Source: Bacilli bacterium (GTDB lineage: Bacteria > Bacillota_I > Bacilli_A > RFN20 > CAG-826). Taken from it: a stretch of 45,054 nt of DNA. This document shows, in pieces, positions 1-6,972 of the stretch. The translations under genes were made by a program, and so were the position numbers. The DNA lies in contig CAAFZT010000056.1 of NCBI GenBank assembly GCA_900767605.1, forward strand, positions 1-45,054, in the 5' to 3' direction. Below the pieces are notes generated by a model, which saw nothing but the letters and a program-made list of their open reading frames with translations, did no database searches and was not told the DNA's origin. Numbering within the stretch: the stretch's first letter is position 1; the number at the start of each line of letters is the position of its first letter.

Positions 1-3
1 CAT
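1..3 (-). CDS. Start codon of a gene running off the left edge
   Basis: Only the start codon is inside the window. On the minus strand an ATG at 3..1 is preceded by a perfect Shine-Dalgarno sequence, AAAGGAGG (18..11), with a 7-nt spacer. That is strong evidence for a protein gene extending leftward out of the window. Nothing can be said about its product. It is divergent from the KilA-N gene at 226. Confidence 0.55.
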
Positions 4-10
4 GTTTTGT

Positions 11-52
11 CCTCCTTTCGCGAAGGCCGGGCCGGACGCAAAAATGATAACA
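11..52 (-). promoter_or_regulatory. RBS and possible extended -10 for the left-edge gene
   Basis: AAAGGAGG at 18..11 is a consensus ribosome binding site. TGTTATCAT at 52..44 on the minus strand is an extended -10 candidate (TGn plus TATCAT), giving a leader of roughly 35 nt. No convincing -35 is seen at the right distance, so the promoter part is weaker than the RBS. Confidence 0.4.
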
Positions 53-184
53 TCCCGGCGGAAAAACATGGCCCGGTTGTCAAAGCCGGAAAACTTCGCG
101 ATTACTTTGTCACCTTACGCTCCTTTATTAGCCGAAAATATATTTCAGATCGCCTGTTTTCCTCTCGATTATTCTGTCAAAATA

Positions 185-193
185 TGTTATAAT
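185..193 (+). promoter_or_regulatory. Extended -10 promoter element for KilA-N gene
   Basis: TGTTATAAT combines a TGn extension with a perfect TATAAT hexamer (188-193), 32 nt upstream of the ATG at 226. The -35 position holds only a weak match (TCGATT). The AT-rich context and the position fit a promoter for the accessory cluster at 226-1490. Confidence 0.55.
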
Positions 194-225
194 ATGATAA
201 AATTTATGAGAAGGTCGCAAAGATA

Positions 226-1052
226 ATGAAGAACAAAGAAATTACCGTATTGGATCAGGAAATCCATATCAATAAAGACGATTATTTCTCTCTCTTACGG
301 ATATTGCAAAATATAAAGATCCTGAAGATCCACGATTTGTCATACAGAATTGGATGCGCAGGATCGATACAATTCAATATATAGGGTTGTGGGAGCAATT
401 GAATAATCCAAATTTTAACCGTGTCGAATTCGATACGTTTAGAAGCGAAGCCGGACATAATTATTTTACAATGACGCCGAAAAAATGGATCGACGGCGTA
501 AACGCCATCGGTATTACTTCCAAAGCTGGGAAATATAACGGCGGCACATACGCACACAAGGATATTGCTCTTCAATTTGCGTCCTGGATTTCGCCTGAAA
601 TCAATTTATATATAATAAAAGAATTTCAGCGCTTAAAAGCCGATGAACAAAAGCAAATCGGGTGGACGGTTAAGCGAGAACTTGCAAAAATAAATTACCG
701 CATACATACCGACGCAATTAAGGACAATATTATCATTCCGCTTGAAATTACAAAAGAGCAAGCGTCGTTCGTTTACGCAAGCGAAGCCGACGTTTTGAAC
801 GTTGCGCTTTTCGGCATGACCGCAAAGCAGTGGCGTGAGGAAAATACCGATAAAAAAGGTAATATGCGTGATTATGCGGAAGTTTCGCAACTCGTATGCC
901 TTTCTAACCTTGAAAACCTGAACGCTTATCTGATAGATAGTGGCGTGAGCCAGCAAGAGAGGCTTATCGAACTGAATAAAGCGGCAATCCGTCAAATGAA
1001 AGTTTTGGCAGAAGAAACGCTTAAATTACCCGCCAACTCGGACGAACAATGA
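226..1052 (+). pseudogene. KilA-N domain protein, frameshifted near its N-terminus
   Basis: KilA-N domain proteins are DNA-binding proteins common in phages and accessory regions. The ATG at 226 opens a frame that reads normally for about 23 codons and then runs into a stop near 397. The KilA-N reading continues in another frame from the ORF open across 297-1052. The break falls in a TC dinucleotide run (TCTCTCTC, 287-294): removing two bases, or adding one, joins a natural S-L-T-D-I-A-K-Y stretch. After the join the domain is clear, with YFTMTPKKWID, GITSKAGKYNGGTYAHKDIA and FASWISPE, followed by a C-terminal region of the kind found behind KilA-N. The repaired product would be about 274 aa. 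An RBS-like GAGAAGG lies 11 nt before the ATG. The gene could be dead, phase-variable through the repeat, or hit by a sequencing or assembly error. Confidence 0.75.
287..294 (+). repeat. (TC)4 dinucleotide repeat at the frameshift
   Basis: Four TC units followed by T sit inside the first 25 codons of the KilA-N gene, exactly where the reading frame changes. Short dinucleotide runs near a start codon are classic slippage sites. The tract is short, so heritable phase variation is possible but not shown. Confidence 0.6.
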
Positions 1053-1060
1053 GGTGCAAA

Positions 1061-1252
1061 ATGAAATTTTCCGAAAAAGTAAAATATGCAAGAATGAAAT
1101 TACTTTTAACGCAAGAGGCGTTGGCAAAAGAACTCGGCGTTTCTTATGCGACAATTTGCCGTTGGGAAAAAGACAACCGCGAACCACAAATCGTATCGCA
1201 AGGCAAGTTTTACGCATTCTGCGAAAGCAAAGGCATTAAGTTTGAGAATTAA
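1061..1252 (+). CDS. Small XRE-family HTH regulator
   Basis: A 63-aa protein that is almost entirely one Cro/C1-type helix-turn-helix. It reads I/VKYARMKL, then LTQEALAKELGVSYATICRWE for helices 2-3, and the WE pair typical of XRE proteins. It probably acts as a stand-alone repressor of its own cluster. I prefer the ATG at 1061 over the one at 1049, because GAGGTG at 1051-1056 would then serve as the RBS with a 4-nt spacer. The 1049 ATG overlaps the stop codon of the KilA-N gene. It lies directly behind the broken KilA-N gene and before a degraded GIY-YIG-like remnant, and looks intact itself. Confidence 0.7.
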   Translation: MKFSEKVKYARMKLLLTQEALAKELGVSYATICRWEKDNREPQIVSQGKFYAFCESKGIKFEN

Positions 1253-1349
1253 GGGAGAAACTATATGGCTACAAGCTAAAAACTTGAAACGATTTATTAT
1301 AACGGACAACCTGATGGTATCCGTTCTATCCGCCGCCATTTATCTACGA

Positions 1350-1395
1350 TGAGAGTATCGCGAATCTTGTATAACCAGGATTCGCGATACTCTCA
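1350..1395. repeat. Perfect 17-bp inverted repeat, 12-nt loop
   Basis: TGAGAGTATCGCGAATC (1350-1366) is followed after 12 nt by its exact reverse complement (1379-1395). No T-run follows on either side, so it is not an ordinary rho-independent terminator. It begins where the GIY-YIG-like coding similarity ends, which suggests a recombination scar or the end of a mobile element. Confidence 0.85.
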
Positions 1396-1410
1396 CTGTA
1401 AAAGACCCGT

Positions 1411-1448
1411 AACTCACAAAAATACTAAATTTAGTAAAAATGTGAGTT
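1411..1448. repeat. Nested palindrome of 38 bp
   Basis: The outer arms AACTCACA (1411-1418) and TGTGAGTT (1441-1448) are exact complements. Inside them, between matching A4 spacers, lies the perfect 14-bp palindrome TACTAAATTTAGTA (1423-1436). This two-tier symmetry is more like a dimeric protein binding site or element end than a terminator. It lies 16 bp after the 17-bp inverted repeat. Confidence 0.8.
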
Positions 1449-1497
1449 CGTCAGCTTTCGAATCCGTCCACGCTTGTATCGATTAAAGGAATGATTC

Positions 1498-1962
1498 TTA
1501 GAATTTCCCCTCCGCGATGGCTTGCTTTAAATCCTTTAAGACCTGCTGATTTCGCGGGGTGAGCTTAGAAGGAAGGTGGTCCAAGGAATAATAGGCTAAA
1601 CCCGTAACCTCTTCCTTTTGAAGGATTTCGTCTCCTTGAACTTTTCGCGTTAAATAGAAGATATCGACCCCAGATACCTCGTCGCCATTAGGATAACGGT
1701 GATAGGTAAGGGGGCCGCTATAAACGCCAAATAGAACGGGATCGATCGCATCGAATCCCGTTTCTTCCTTTAATTCCCGTTTCGCGGCTTCCATGGCTTC
1801 TTCGTTCCATTCAATGGATCCGCCAGGAAAATCAAAATACCCATCGTCTTCCCGCGTTTCGAGAAGAACTTCGTTTTTCTCGTTTAAAACAATCATGACG
1901 GAGAAGGCCGCGACGATCCCCTTATGCCCTACGTATTTACGGATTTCCGAAATATAACCCAT
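1498..1962 (-). CDS. Nudix hydrolase
   Basis: A 154-aa cytosolic pyrophosphohydrolase acting on a nucleoside diphosphate linked to another group; the substrate cannot be told from the sequence. The full Nudix box G-x5-E-x7-REUXEEXGU is present at residues 48-70 (G48, E54, RELKEETGF 62-70). It is preceded by the usual beta strands and the FDFPGG entry. Its ATG lies 2 nt after the stop of the phosphoglucomutase gene, and its RBS (GAAAGGATG) overlaps the end of that gene, so the two are co-transcribed and translationally linked. A mutase/Nudix pair could point to sugar-nucleotide or sugar-phosphate housekeeping, but that is inference. Confidence 0.9.
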   Translation of the reverse strand: MGYISEIRKYVGHKGIVAAFSVMIVLNEKNEVLLETREDDGYFDFPGGSIEWNEEAMEAAKRELKEETGFDAIDPVLFGVYSGPLTYHRYPNGDEVSGVDIFYLTRKVQGDEILQKEEVTGLAYYSLDHLPSKLTPRNQQVLKDLKQAIAEGKF

Positions 1963-1964
1963 AT

Positions 1965-3644
1965 TTAAAACATCCTTTCGATTTGTTCTTTCATTGCTAC
2001 CTTCTTATTCTTGATGTCTTGGCTATCTTTTCCAACGATCGAGAAATAGATTTTAATCTTGGGCTCGGTGCCAGAGGGGCGTAATACCAAGGTCGATCCA
2101 TCTTTGAGGAAATATTTGATGACGTCAGAAGAAGGTAACCCGTCGATCCCGGATAAATAATCCTTCATCATCTTCACAGGAATCGAAGCAAAAGAAGAAG
2201 GAGAATGAGTCCGGAATTCATTCATGATGCCGACCATTTTATGGAATCCTGCTTCCCCGTCGAATTCATAGGAAGCGAGGCTATTGGAACGGTACCCATA
2301 ACGGGCATAGATGCCTTCTAATACCTCGAATAACGTTTGGCCTTTCTCTAAATAATAAGCCGTCATTTCCGCGGTTAACATGCAGGCGGCGACCGCGTCT
2401 TTATCGCGGACGTAGGTGCCTGCTAAACATCCATAGGATTCTTCAAATCCAAATAGGAAGGAAGAGGCTTTCCCTTCTTTTTCTAATAGGGCAATCTGTT
2501 CCCCAATAAATTTAAATCCGGTGAGGACGTTAATCGTTTTCACGTGATGGGAGGAAGCGATTTGATCCGCTAAATCCGTCGTGACGATTGTTTTAATCAT
2601 CACGGGATCGTTAGGCATGGTTCCTAATTCGTTTCTTCGTTCCAAAATATATTGGAAGAGCAATAAACCCAGCTCGTTGCCGGTGACTAATGGATATTCC
2701 CCTTGTTTGTTTCGGACGGCGATTCCGATGCGGTCGCAGTCGGGGTCGGTGGCCATCACTAAATCGGCACCCACGCGCTTTCCTTCTTCTAATCCTAGTT
2801 GCATTGCCTCAACAATTTCTGGATTTGGATAGGGGCAGGTAGTGAAATTCCCATCGGGATTTTCTTGCTCCTTCACCACATGAACATCCTTAAATCCCAT
2901 CTCGTCGAGTACCCGGGTCACGGGTTTTAACCCCGATCCGTGGAGAGGGGTATAAACGATGGATATCTTCTTGTTCTGGATGTCCTTGCCCCATAAGGAC
3001 AAGGATTCCACTTGATGAACAAATGCGTCGTAGCAATCCTTTCCAATATCCTCGATGAGTCCTTTTTCTCTAGCTTCTTGCTCCTCCATGGATAAAACGT
3101 CTTCAAAGGGATCTACGGATTCAATCAAACTTAGAATTTCTTCCGCGGCGACTGTTGTGATTTGGCATCCATCCGGTCCATAAACCTTATAGCCGTTATA
3201 GATACTAGGATTATGACTCGCGGTAACCATGACTCCGCTGGAGCAGTGGTAGTATCGCGTAGCAAAGGACAAGCAGGGGACGGGCATCAAGGTGGGGTAT
3301 AAGTGCACCTTAATTCCGTTGCCAGCGAATACCTTGGCCGCGGTTAAAGCGAACAAATCGCTTTTGATGCGGGAATCGTAAGAAATCGCCACGCTTCGAT
3401 TCCCTTCGTCGAAGTGCTTTTTAATATATAAGGATAGCCCTTGGGTGGCTTTCGCAACCGTATAGATGTTCATGCGGTTGGTTCCTGCCCCGATTTTGCC
3501 GCGGAGTCCGCCGGTACCAAAAGCAAGGTCGCGGTAGAACGCATCGTTTTTTTGCTCTGCGTTCATATGCAAAAGCTCTTGCTCTAAGTCGGAATCCCCG
3601 TTGGCTTTGCTCAGCCAGAGGTCATATTTTTTTTCGATGTCCAT
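1965..3644 (-). CDS. pgcA: Alpha-phosphoglucomutase / phosphomannomutase
   Basis: A 559-aa cytosolic enzyme that interconverts hexose 1-phosphate and 6-phosphate, feeding glycogen, sugar nucleotides and glycolysis. All four alpha-D-phosphohexomutase signatures are visible. The phosphoserine loop is TASHNP (S143), the metal site is DPDCDR (300-305), the sugar-binding loop is GFEESYG (about residue 400), and the phosphate-binding loop is RPSGTEPK near the C-terminus. The early segment FGTGGLRGKIGAGTNRMNIY is the PgcA-type pattern of Firmicutes, and the length matches that family (about 560-580 aa). The start at 3644 is supported by GAGGT 9 nt upstream. It is the first gene of a two-gene minus-strand operon with the Nudix hydrolase. 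Confidence 0.93.
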   Translation of the reverse strand: MDIEKKYDLWLSKANGDSDLEQELLHMNAEQKNDAFYRDLAFGTGGLRGKIGAGTNRMNIYTVAKATQGLSLYIKKHFDEGNRSVAISYDSRIKSDLFALTAAKVFAGNGIKVHLYPTLMPVPCLSFATRYYHCSSGVMVTASHNPSIYNGYKVYGPDGCQITTVAAEEILSLIESVDPFEDVLSMEEQEAREKGLIEDIGKDCYDAFVHQVESLSLWGKDIQNKKISIVYTPLHGSGLKPVTRVLDEMGFKDVHVVKEQENPDGNFTTCPYPNPEIVEAMQLGLEEGKRVGADLVMATDPDCDRIGIAVRNKQGEYPLVTGNELGLLLFQYILERRNELGTMPNDPVMIKTIVTTDLADQIASSHHVKTINVLTGFKFIGEQIALLEKEGKASSFLFGFEESYGCLAGTYVRDKDAVAACMLTAEMTAYYLEKGQTLFEVLEGIYARYGYRSNSLASYEFDGEAGFHKMVGIMNEFRTHSPSSFASIPVKMMKDYLSGIDGLPSSDVIKYFLKDGSTLVLRPSGTEPKIKIYFSIVGKDSQDIKNKKVAMKEQIERMF

Positions 3645-3773
3645 GATGGTTACCTCATTGGAAATATTTTAAAACGGAAGAAGAGGAAAAAGCCAAAGAA
3701 ACCATTGCTTTTGAACGACTCTAGGGGATGGGCGCAAATTCTCTTTTTTGGTCTCAAAATTTTACGGTCTTTT

Positions 3774-3787
3774 TGGAAGCGCTTTCC
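3774..3787. promoter_or_regulatory. LacI/CcpA-type operator (cre-like)
   Basis: TGGAAGCGCTTTCC is a near-palindrome that fits the catabolite-responsive element core (TGNAANCGNWNNC). It lies about 115-130 bp upstream of the secreted-protein gene at 3902 and about 130 bp upstream of the pgcA start. It is almost identical to the perfect palindrome at 11030-11043, so both may be read by one regulator. Confidence 0.5.
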
Positions 3788-3901
3788 TCGCGTGATTTTG
3801 TAGAACTAAAATGAAACCATAGCAAGGCCTTTTTCGCGTTGGTGGAGTCGACTCGTCTTGCAGCGACCCCTCCCGTAAATGGCCATGCGAAGGAGAAATA
3901 A

Positions 3902-5587
3902 ATGAAGATCAATAGCAAAAAGACTCTTCTCGTCCTCGCCGCAGTCGCCCTCGTCGGAGGCACTTTTGCGGCGGTGGCCCTCACCAAGGAGAATGGCTTT
4001 TCCGTTTCGGCGGCCGAAGATGAAAATACCATTTGGAAACATTATGCTGCCGTAGCACCCGATCCCGACAAAAAGCAATTCGGGTCCAAGGAATTCTGGG
4101 CCAACTGCTCGGAAATCGGAACCCATGTTTTCAAAGCGCCGAATGGCAAAATCCAAGAAGGCGGCGATTTCAGCAAAACGGCTTATTTCAAGGAATTGAC
4201 CCCTGAGGATGATCGTTATGTCCCCTATGAATACACGGTTACGTTTGATTCAAATGGCGCGGCAGCGATTGCCCCGGTCACGGTTGGATATGGCAAGACT
4301 TTAACGGCCCCGACCACCCCGACCCGTGCGGAAGACGCTTACTACAAGTCCTATTCCTTTGATGCTTGGTACGTGAATGGCAAAGCTTTTGACTTCGCCA
4401 AAGATACCATCAAGGAAAGCGTCACCCTTACTGCTGGTTGGAAATACGGCGATAAGAAGTTTGACGAAGTGACGTTGACAAAAGATAACATGACTTTTGG
4501 TGCCAAATCGGGATTTGCGGCATTTGACTTAGCCTTCAATCAAATGGCATGGGAAATCGAAGCCGTCAACCAAACGAAGAAAGCACAATTGATTGAAGAA
4601 TTTGGTGGAGCAGATCGCGAAAAAGACGGTGTCTTCTTCACCACTAATCGCGGAACTTCCGAAGGGGCCACCACCCCGGTTTCTCTTCCTAAGATTAACT
4701 TTAAAGAGAAACTAGCTGGCGGGAAAATTATGTCGATGGAAATCGGCGGCTATACAGATGGTTGTAAAATGTCGTATGCAGGGTATCAAATTTTCGCCTG
4801 TTCTGGTCATCATATTTACAATCTTACTCGCACTAAAGCATATTTCTATATGGCGGGCGATATTGTAAAGGTTCGCTTTGTTGATAGCACGGGCCTTGGA
4901 AGTGACAACATTTATATTTGCGAGGAAAAAACCTTTGATTTATCGGAGGAGGTTGCAACGGGGGCTTCCGCGTTCACCTTTGACGCTTTCGTTAATCAAT
5001 TTAATCGTCATTTCTGGCTCGGCCATCCTCGGATTGTGAATGGCGAATACAATTATTTCGATTTCTCGGGCAAAGAACACGTTATAGTTGAAAACGGCGT
5101 TTTGAAGGCGAGAGGAGAGGAAGGTACGAGCGCCGGTGCCCCGTGGGGACAATGGAAAGACACCGTTGCGCTTTCCATTGACGGTGTTGGCGTGTTTGGC
5201 AATGGCAAGACGGCTTTAAAAGTTAAATATCCGGCCATCGATTTCAATAGCATCTTCGACAAAGGACAAGGGCTTCGCTTTACACTTGGTTCATGGAACG
5301 GCCAAGAACCGTTAAAATTCGGCGAGATGACATTTGGCGTCAGTGGAGTGAATCCTGGCAATCCTGACAGTCACACTGTAGATACCATCGTGGACACCTG
5401 GACTAATTTCCAAATGGAAATCACCAAGGTTGGCATGCGCGTGGTTAACCATTTTGAAAAGACTGAGTCTATAGTTACCTTGACTGCTGACCAACTTTCC
5501 GGAAAAGAGGGGCTGACCTTTGAAATCGGTAGTACCTCAAACGGCCATTTCTTCTACATTTCCAATATGAAAGCCTTCCACGCTTAA
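3902..5587 (+). CDS. Secreted protein with InlB-type repeat domain
   Basis: A 561-aa exported protein of unknown function. It has a type I signal peptide: basic MKINSKK, a hydrophobic stretch to about residue 27, and likely cleavage after VSA (about residue 36-38). Around residues 113-180 there is one InlB-B / Listeria-Bacteroides repeat (YTVTFDSNG, a YYKSYSFDAWYVNGK segment, TLTAGW), a beta-grasp module of bacterial surface proteins. The remaining ~370 residues are rich in beta-strand-like and aromatic segments and resemble lectin-like sandwich domains, but I recognise no family. No lipobox, LPxTG or membrane anchor is seen. RBS AAGGAG lies 7 nt before the ATG. It is a single-gene unit with a cre-like site upstream and a terminator at 5612, suggesting sugar-responsive expression. 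Confidence 0.8.
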   Translation: MKINSKKTLLVLAAVALVGGTFAAVALTKENGFSVSAAEDENTIWKHYAAVAPDPDKKQFGSKEFWANCSEIGTHVFKAPNGKIQEGGDFSKTAYFKELTPEDDRYVPYEYTVTFDSNGAAAIAPVTVGYGKTLTAPTTPTRAEDAYYKSYSFDAWYVNGKAFDFAKDTIKESVTLTAGWKYGDKKFDEVTLTKDNMTFGAKSGFAAFDLAFNQMAWEIEAVNQTKKAQLIEEFGGADREKDGVFFTTNRGTSEGATTPVSLPKINFKEKLAGGKIMSMEIGGYTDGCKMSYAGYQIFACSGHHIYNLTRTKAYFYMAGDIVKVRFVDSTGLGSDNIYICEEKTFDLSEEVATGASAFTFDAFVNQFNRHFWLGHPRIVNGEYNYFDFSGKEHVIVENGVLKARGEEGTSAGAPWGQWKDTVALSIDGVGVFGNGKTALKVKYPAIDFNSIFDKGQGLRFTLGSWNGQEPLKFGEMTFGVSGVNPGNPDSHTVDTIVDTWTNFQMEITKVGMRVVNHFEKTESIVTLTADQLSGKEGLTFEIGSTSNGHFFYISNMKAFHA

Positions 5588-5611
5588 TCAGCGTTCCTAA
5601 GGTCTATATCA

Positions 5612-5635
5612 GGCGCGGGTTACCCTGCGCCTTTT
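5612..5635 (+). terminator. Rho-independent terminator of the secreted-protein gene
   Basis: GGCGCGGG (5612-5619) pairs with CCC-T-GCGCC (5623-5631) around a TTA loop, with a single bulged T, and is followed by TTTT. It lies 25 bp after the stop codon at 5587. Confidence 0.8.
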
Positions 5636-5645
5636 CTATCCCCAT

Positions 5646-5657
5646 TCGATATATCGA
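5646..5657. promoter_or_regulatory. 12-bp palindrome upstream of the amine dehydrogenase gene
   Basis: TCGATATATCGA is a perfect palindrome about 65 bp before the ATG at 5721. A TACAAT -10 candidate sits at 5689-5694. The palindrome could be an operator just upstream of the -35 region; no regulator can be named. Confidence 0.3.
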
Positions 5658-5720
5658 TAATAAAATACCGAAACAATGGATTATCCCCTACAATGGTAAT
5701 GCTTTGAAAGGAGATCAATC

Positions 5721-6746
5721 ATGGAAAAGATCAAAGTCGTCCAATATGGCTGCGGTAAAATGAGCCGTTGGATTGTCCGCTACCTCGTCGATAAAGGCGC
5801 CGAAATCGTCGGAGCCATCGACGTTAATCCCGACATCGTCGGAAAAGACCTTGGCGAAGTTTCTGGCTTAGACCATAAACTCAACGTCATCGTCAGCGAT
5901 AACGCGGATGAAGTACTCGATAACTGCGATCCCGATATCGCGATCGTTACTTTGTTTAGCTTTGTCGAAGACTGCTTCCCCCATTTCATGAAATGCCTCG
6001 AACGCGGCATCAACGTCATCACGACCTGCGAAGAGATGACCTACGCTAGAACCACCAACCCCCACCTAGCCAATATTCTGGATAAGACGGCCAAAGACAA
6101 TTGCTGCACGATCGTAGGAAGTGGCATGGAGGATATCTTCTGGGTCAATATGGTGGCTTTGGCTGCTAGCGCCTGCCACAAAATCAATCGCATCGAAGGC
6201 GCGGTCTCCTATAACGTCGAAGACTATGGCCTTGCCTTGGCGGAAGCCCATGGCGTTGGCTTATCCGCCGAAGAATTTGAAAAGACGCTAGCCCATCCCA
6301 AGGAAACCGTTCCAAGTTATGTTTGGAATAGCAATGAAGCCCTCGTGGAAAAACTCGGCTTATCGATTGAATCGATGGAACAGCACGCGGAGCCCTATTT
6401 CGAAGATCACGACGTGGAATCCAAGACGATGGGTCGGGTTCTCAAAAAAGGCGAATGCATTGGCATGGCGGCGGTCGTCACGACCAAAACCCATCAAGGC
6501 ATCGAAATCGTCACCAAGTGCATCGGCAAAGTCTATGGACCCGACGATGGAGATATGTGCGATTGGAAGTTCACGGGCGAGCCAAACGTCGAATACCACG
6601 TGGTCAAGCCCGCGACGATCGAGCACACCTGCGCGACGATCGTCAACCGCATCCCCTCGGTTTTGATGGCACCTCTAGGCTTAGTGACCCTCGATCAACT
6701 CGAGACCTCCTCCTATCTTCCCTATCCGATGCGCATGCCTGAATAG
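5721..6746 (+). CDS. 2,4-diaminopentanoate dehydrogenase-like NAD(P)-dependent oxidoreductase
   Basis: A 341-aa cytosolic dehydrogenase of the dihydrodipicolinate-reductase-like fold. It has an N-terminal Rossmann domain with VVQYGCGKMSRWIVRYL (residues 6-22, GxGxM pattern), then VGAIDVNPDIVGKDLGEVSG, which is the pattern of 2,4-diaminopentanoate dehydrogenases and related native amine dehydrogenases. In ornithine fermentation such enzymes deaminate 2,4-diaminopentanoate, but no ornithine-fermentation neighbours occur here, so the physiological substrate may be another amine or amino acid. RBS AAGGAG lies 8 nt before the ATG. It is flanked by terminators at 5612 and 6769 and so appears monocistronic. 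Confidence 0.65.
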   Translation: MEKIKVVQYGCGKMSRWIVRYLVDKGAEIVGAIDVNPDIVGKDLGEVSGLDHKLNVIVSDNADEVLDNCDPDIAIVTLFSFVEDCFPHFMKCLERGINVITTCEEMTYARTTNPHLANILDKTAKDNCCTIVGSGMEDIFWVNMVALAASACHKINRIEGAVSYNVEDYGLALAEAHGVGLSAEEFEKTLAHPKETVPSYVWNSNEALVEKLGLSIESMEQHAEPYFEDHDVESKTMGRVLKKGECIGMAAVVTTKTHQGIEIVTKCIGKVYGPDDGDMCDWKFTGEPNVEYHVVKPATIEHTCATIVNRIPSVLMAPLGLVTLDQLETSSYLPYPMRMPE

Positions 6747-6768
6747 GGTGAACGGCATCATCGAGAGA

Positions 6769-6794
6769 GCCTGCCGCGTTTGCGGCGGCTTTTT
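6769..6794 (+). terminator. Rho-independent terminator
   Basis: GCCTGCCGC (6769-6777), loop GTTT, GCGGCGGC (6782-6789) with one bulged T, followed by T5. It is 23 bp downstream of the amine dehydrogenase stop and separates it from the sugar ABC locus. Confidence 0.85.
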
Positions 6795-6916
6795 CGCGTG
6801 GAAAGCATGCCAAAAGCGCTTTGAGTTCAAAAATGCTATATTGGGATCGCATGCACAGGATTTTATCCGCGCATTAGGTCAAAAAAGTATAAGAATCTGT
6901 AAAAATTAACATTCTA

Positions 6917-6929
6917 GTAAACCGCTTAC
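6917..6929. promoter_or_regulatory. LacI-type operator candidate before the ABC ATPase gene
   Basis: GTAAACCGCTTAC is a near-palindrome with the central CG of LacI/CcpA operators. It lies 44 bp upstream of the ATG at 6973 and just before TAAAAT (6938-6943), a possible -10 hexamer, so a bound repressor would cover the promoter. Confidence 0.4.
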
Positions 6930-6972
6930 ATGTACCTTAAAATGAACGAAGTTAATCCTTTGGAGTCTAGCG

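Larger units (their letters stand above)
1265..1486 (+). pseudogene. Truncated N-terminal remnant resembling a GIY-YIG nuclease family
   Basis: An ATG at 1265 follows an RBS-like GGGAGAAA (1253-1260), but codon 5 is TAA (1277-1279). The frame then stays open to 1486. The first ~23 codons after the nonsense codon read like the opening of the GIY-YIG proteins that start with a nucleic-acid-binding strand and a G-I-R motif (LETIYYNGQPDGIRSIRRHL, 1283-1342). The resemblance stops at an STM stretch near 1351, exactly where a perfect inverted repeat begins, and the GIY-YIG core itself is absent. So this looks like a 5' fragment with a nonsense mutation, cut off by a rearrangement. The family assignment is from memory of the N-terminal pattern and is only moderate. 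Confidence 0.4.

Noticed and set aside
802..811. A further TTGCGCTTTT copy inside the KilA-N gene
   Set aside because: Single copy within coding sequence (V-A-L-F), far from the three clustered boxes at 43495-43558; taken as chance.
1411..1448. Integron attC site
   Set aside because: The nested palindrome lacks the RYYYAAC and GTTRRRY core boxes in the right places, and there is no integrase or cassette structure.
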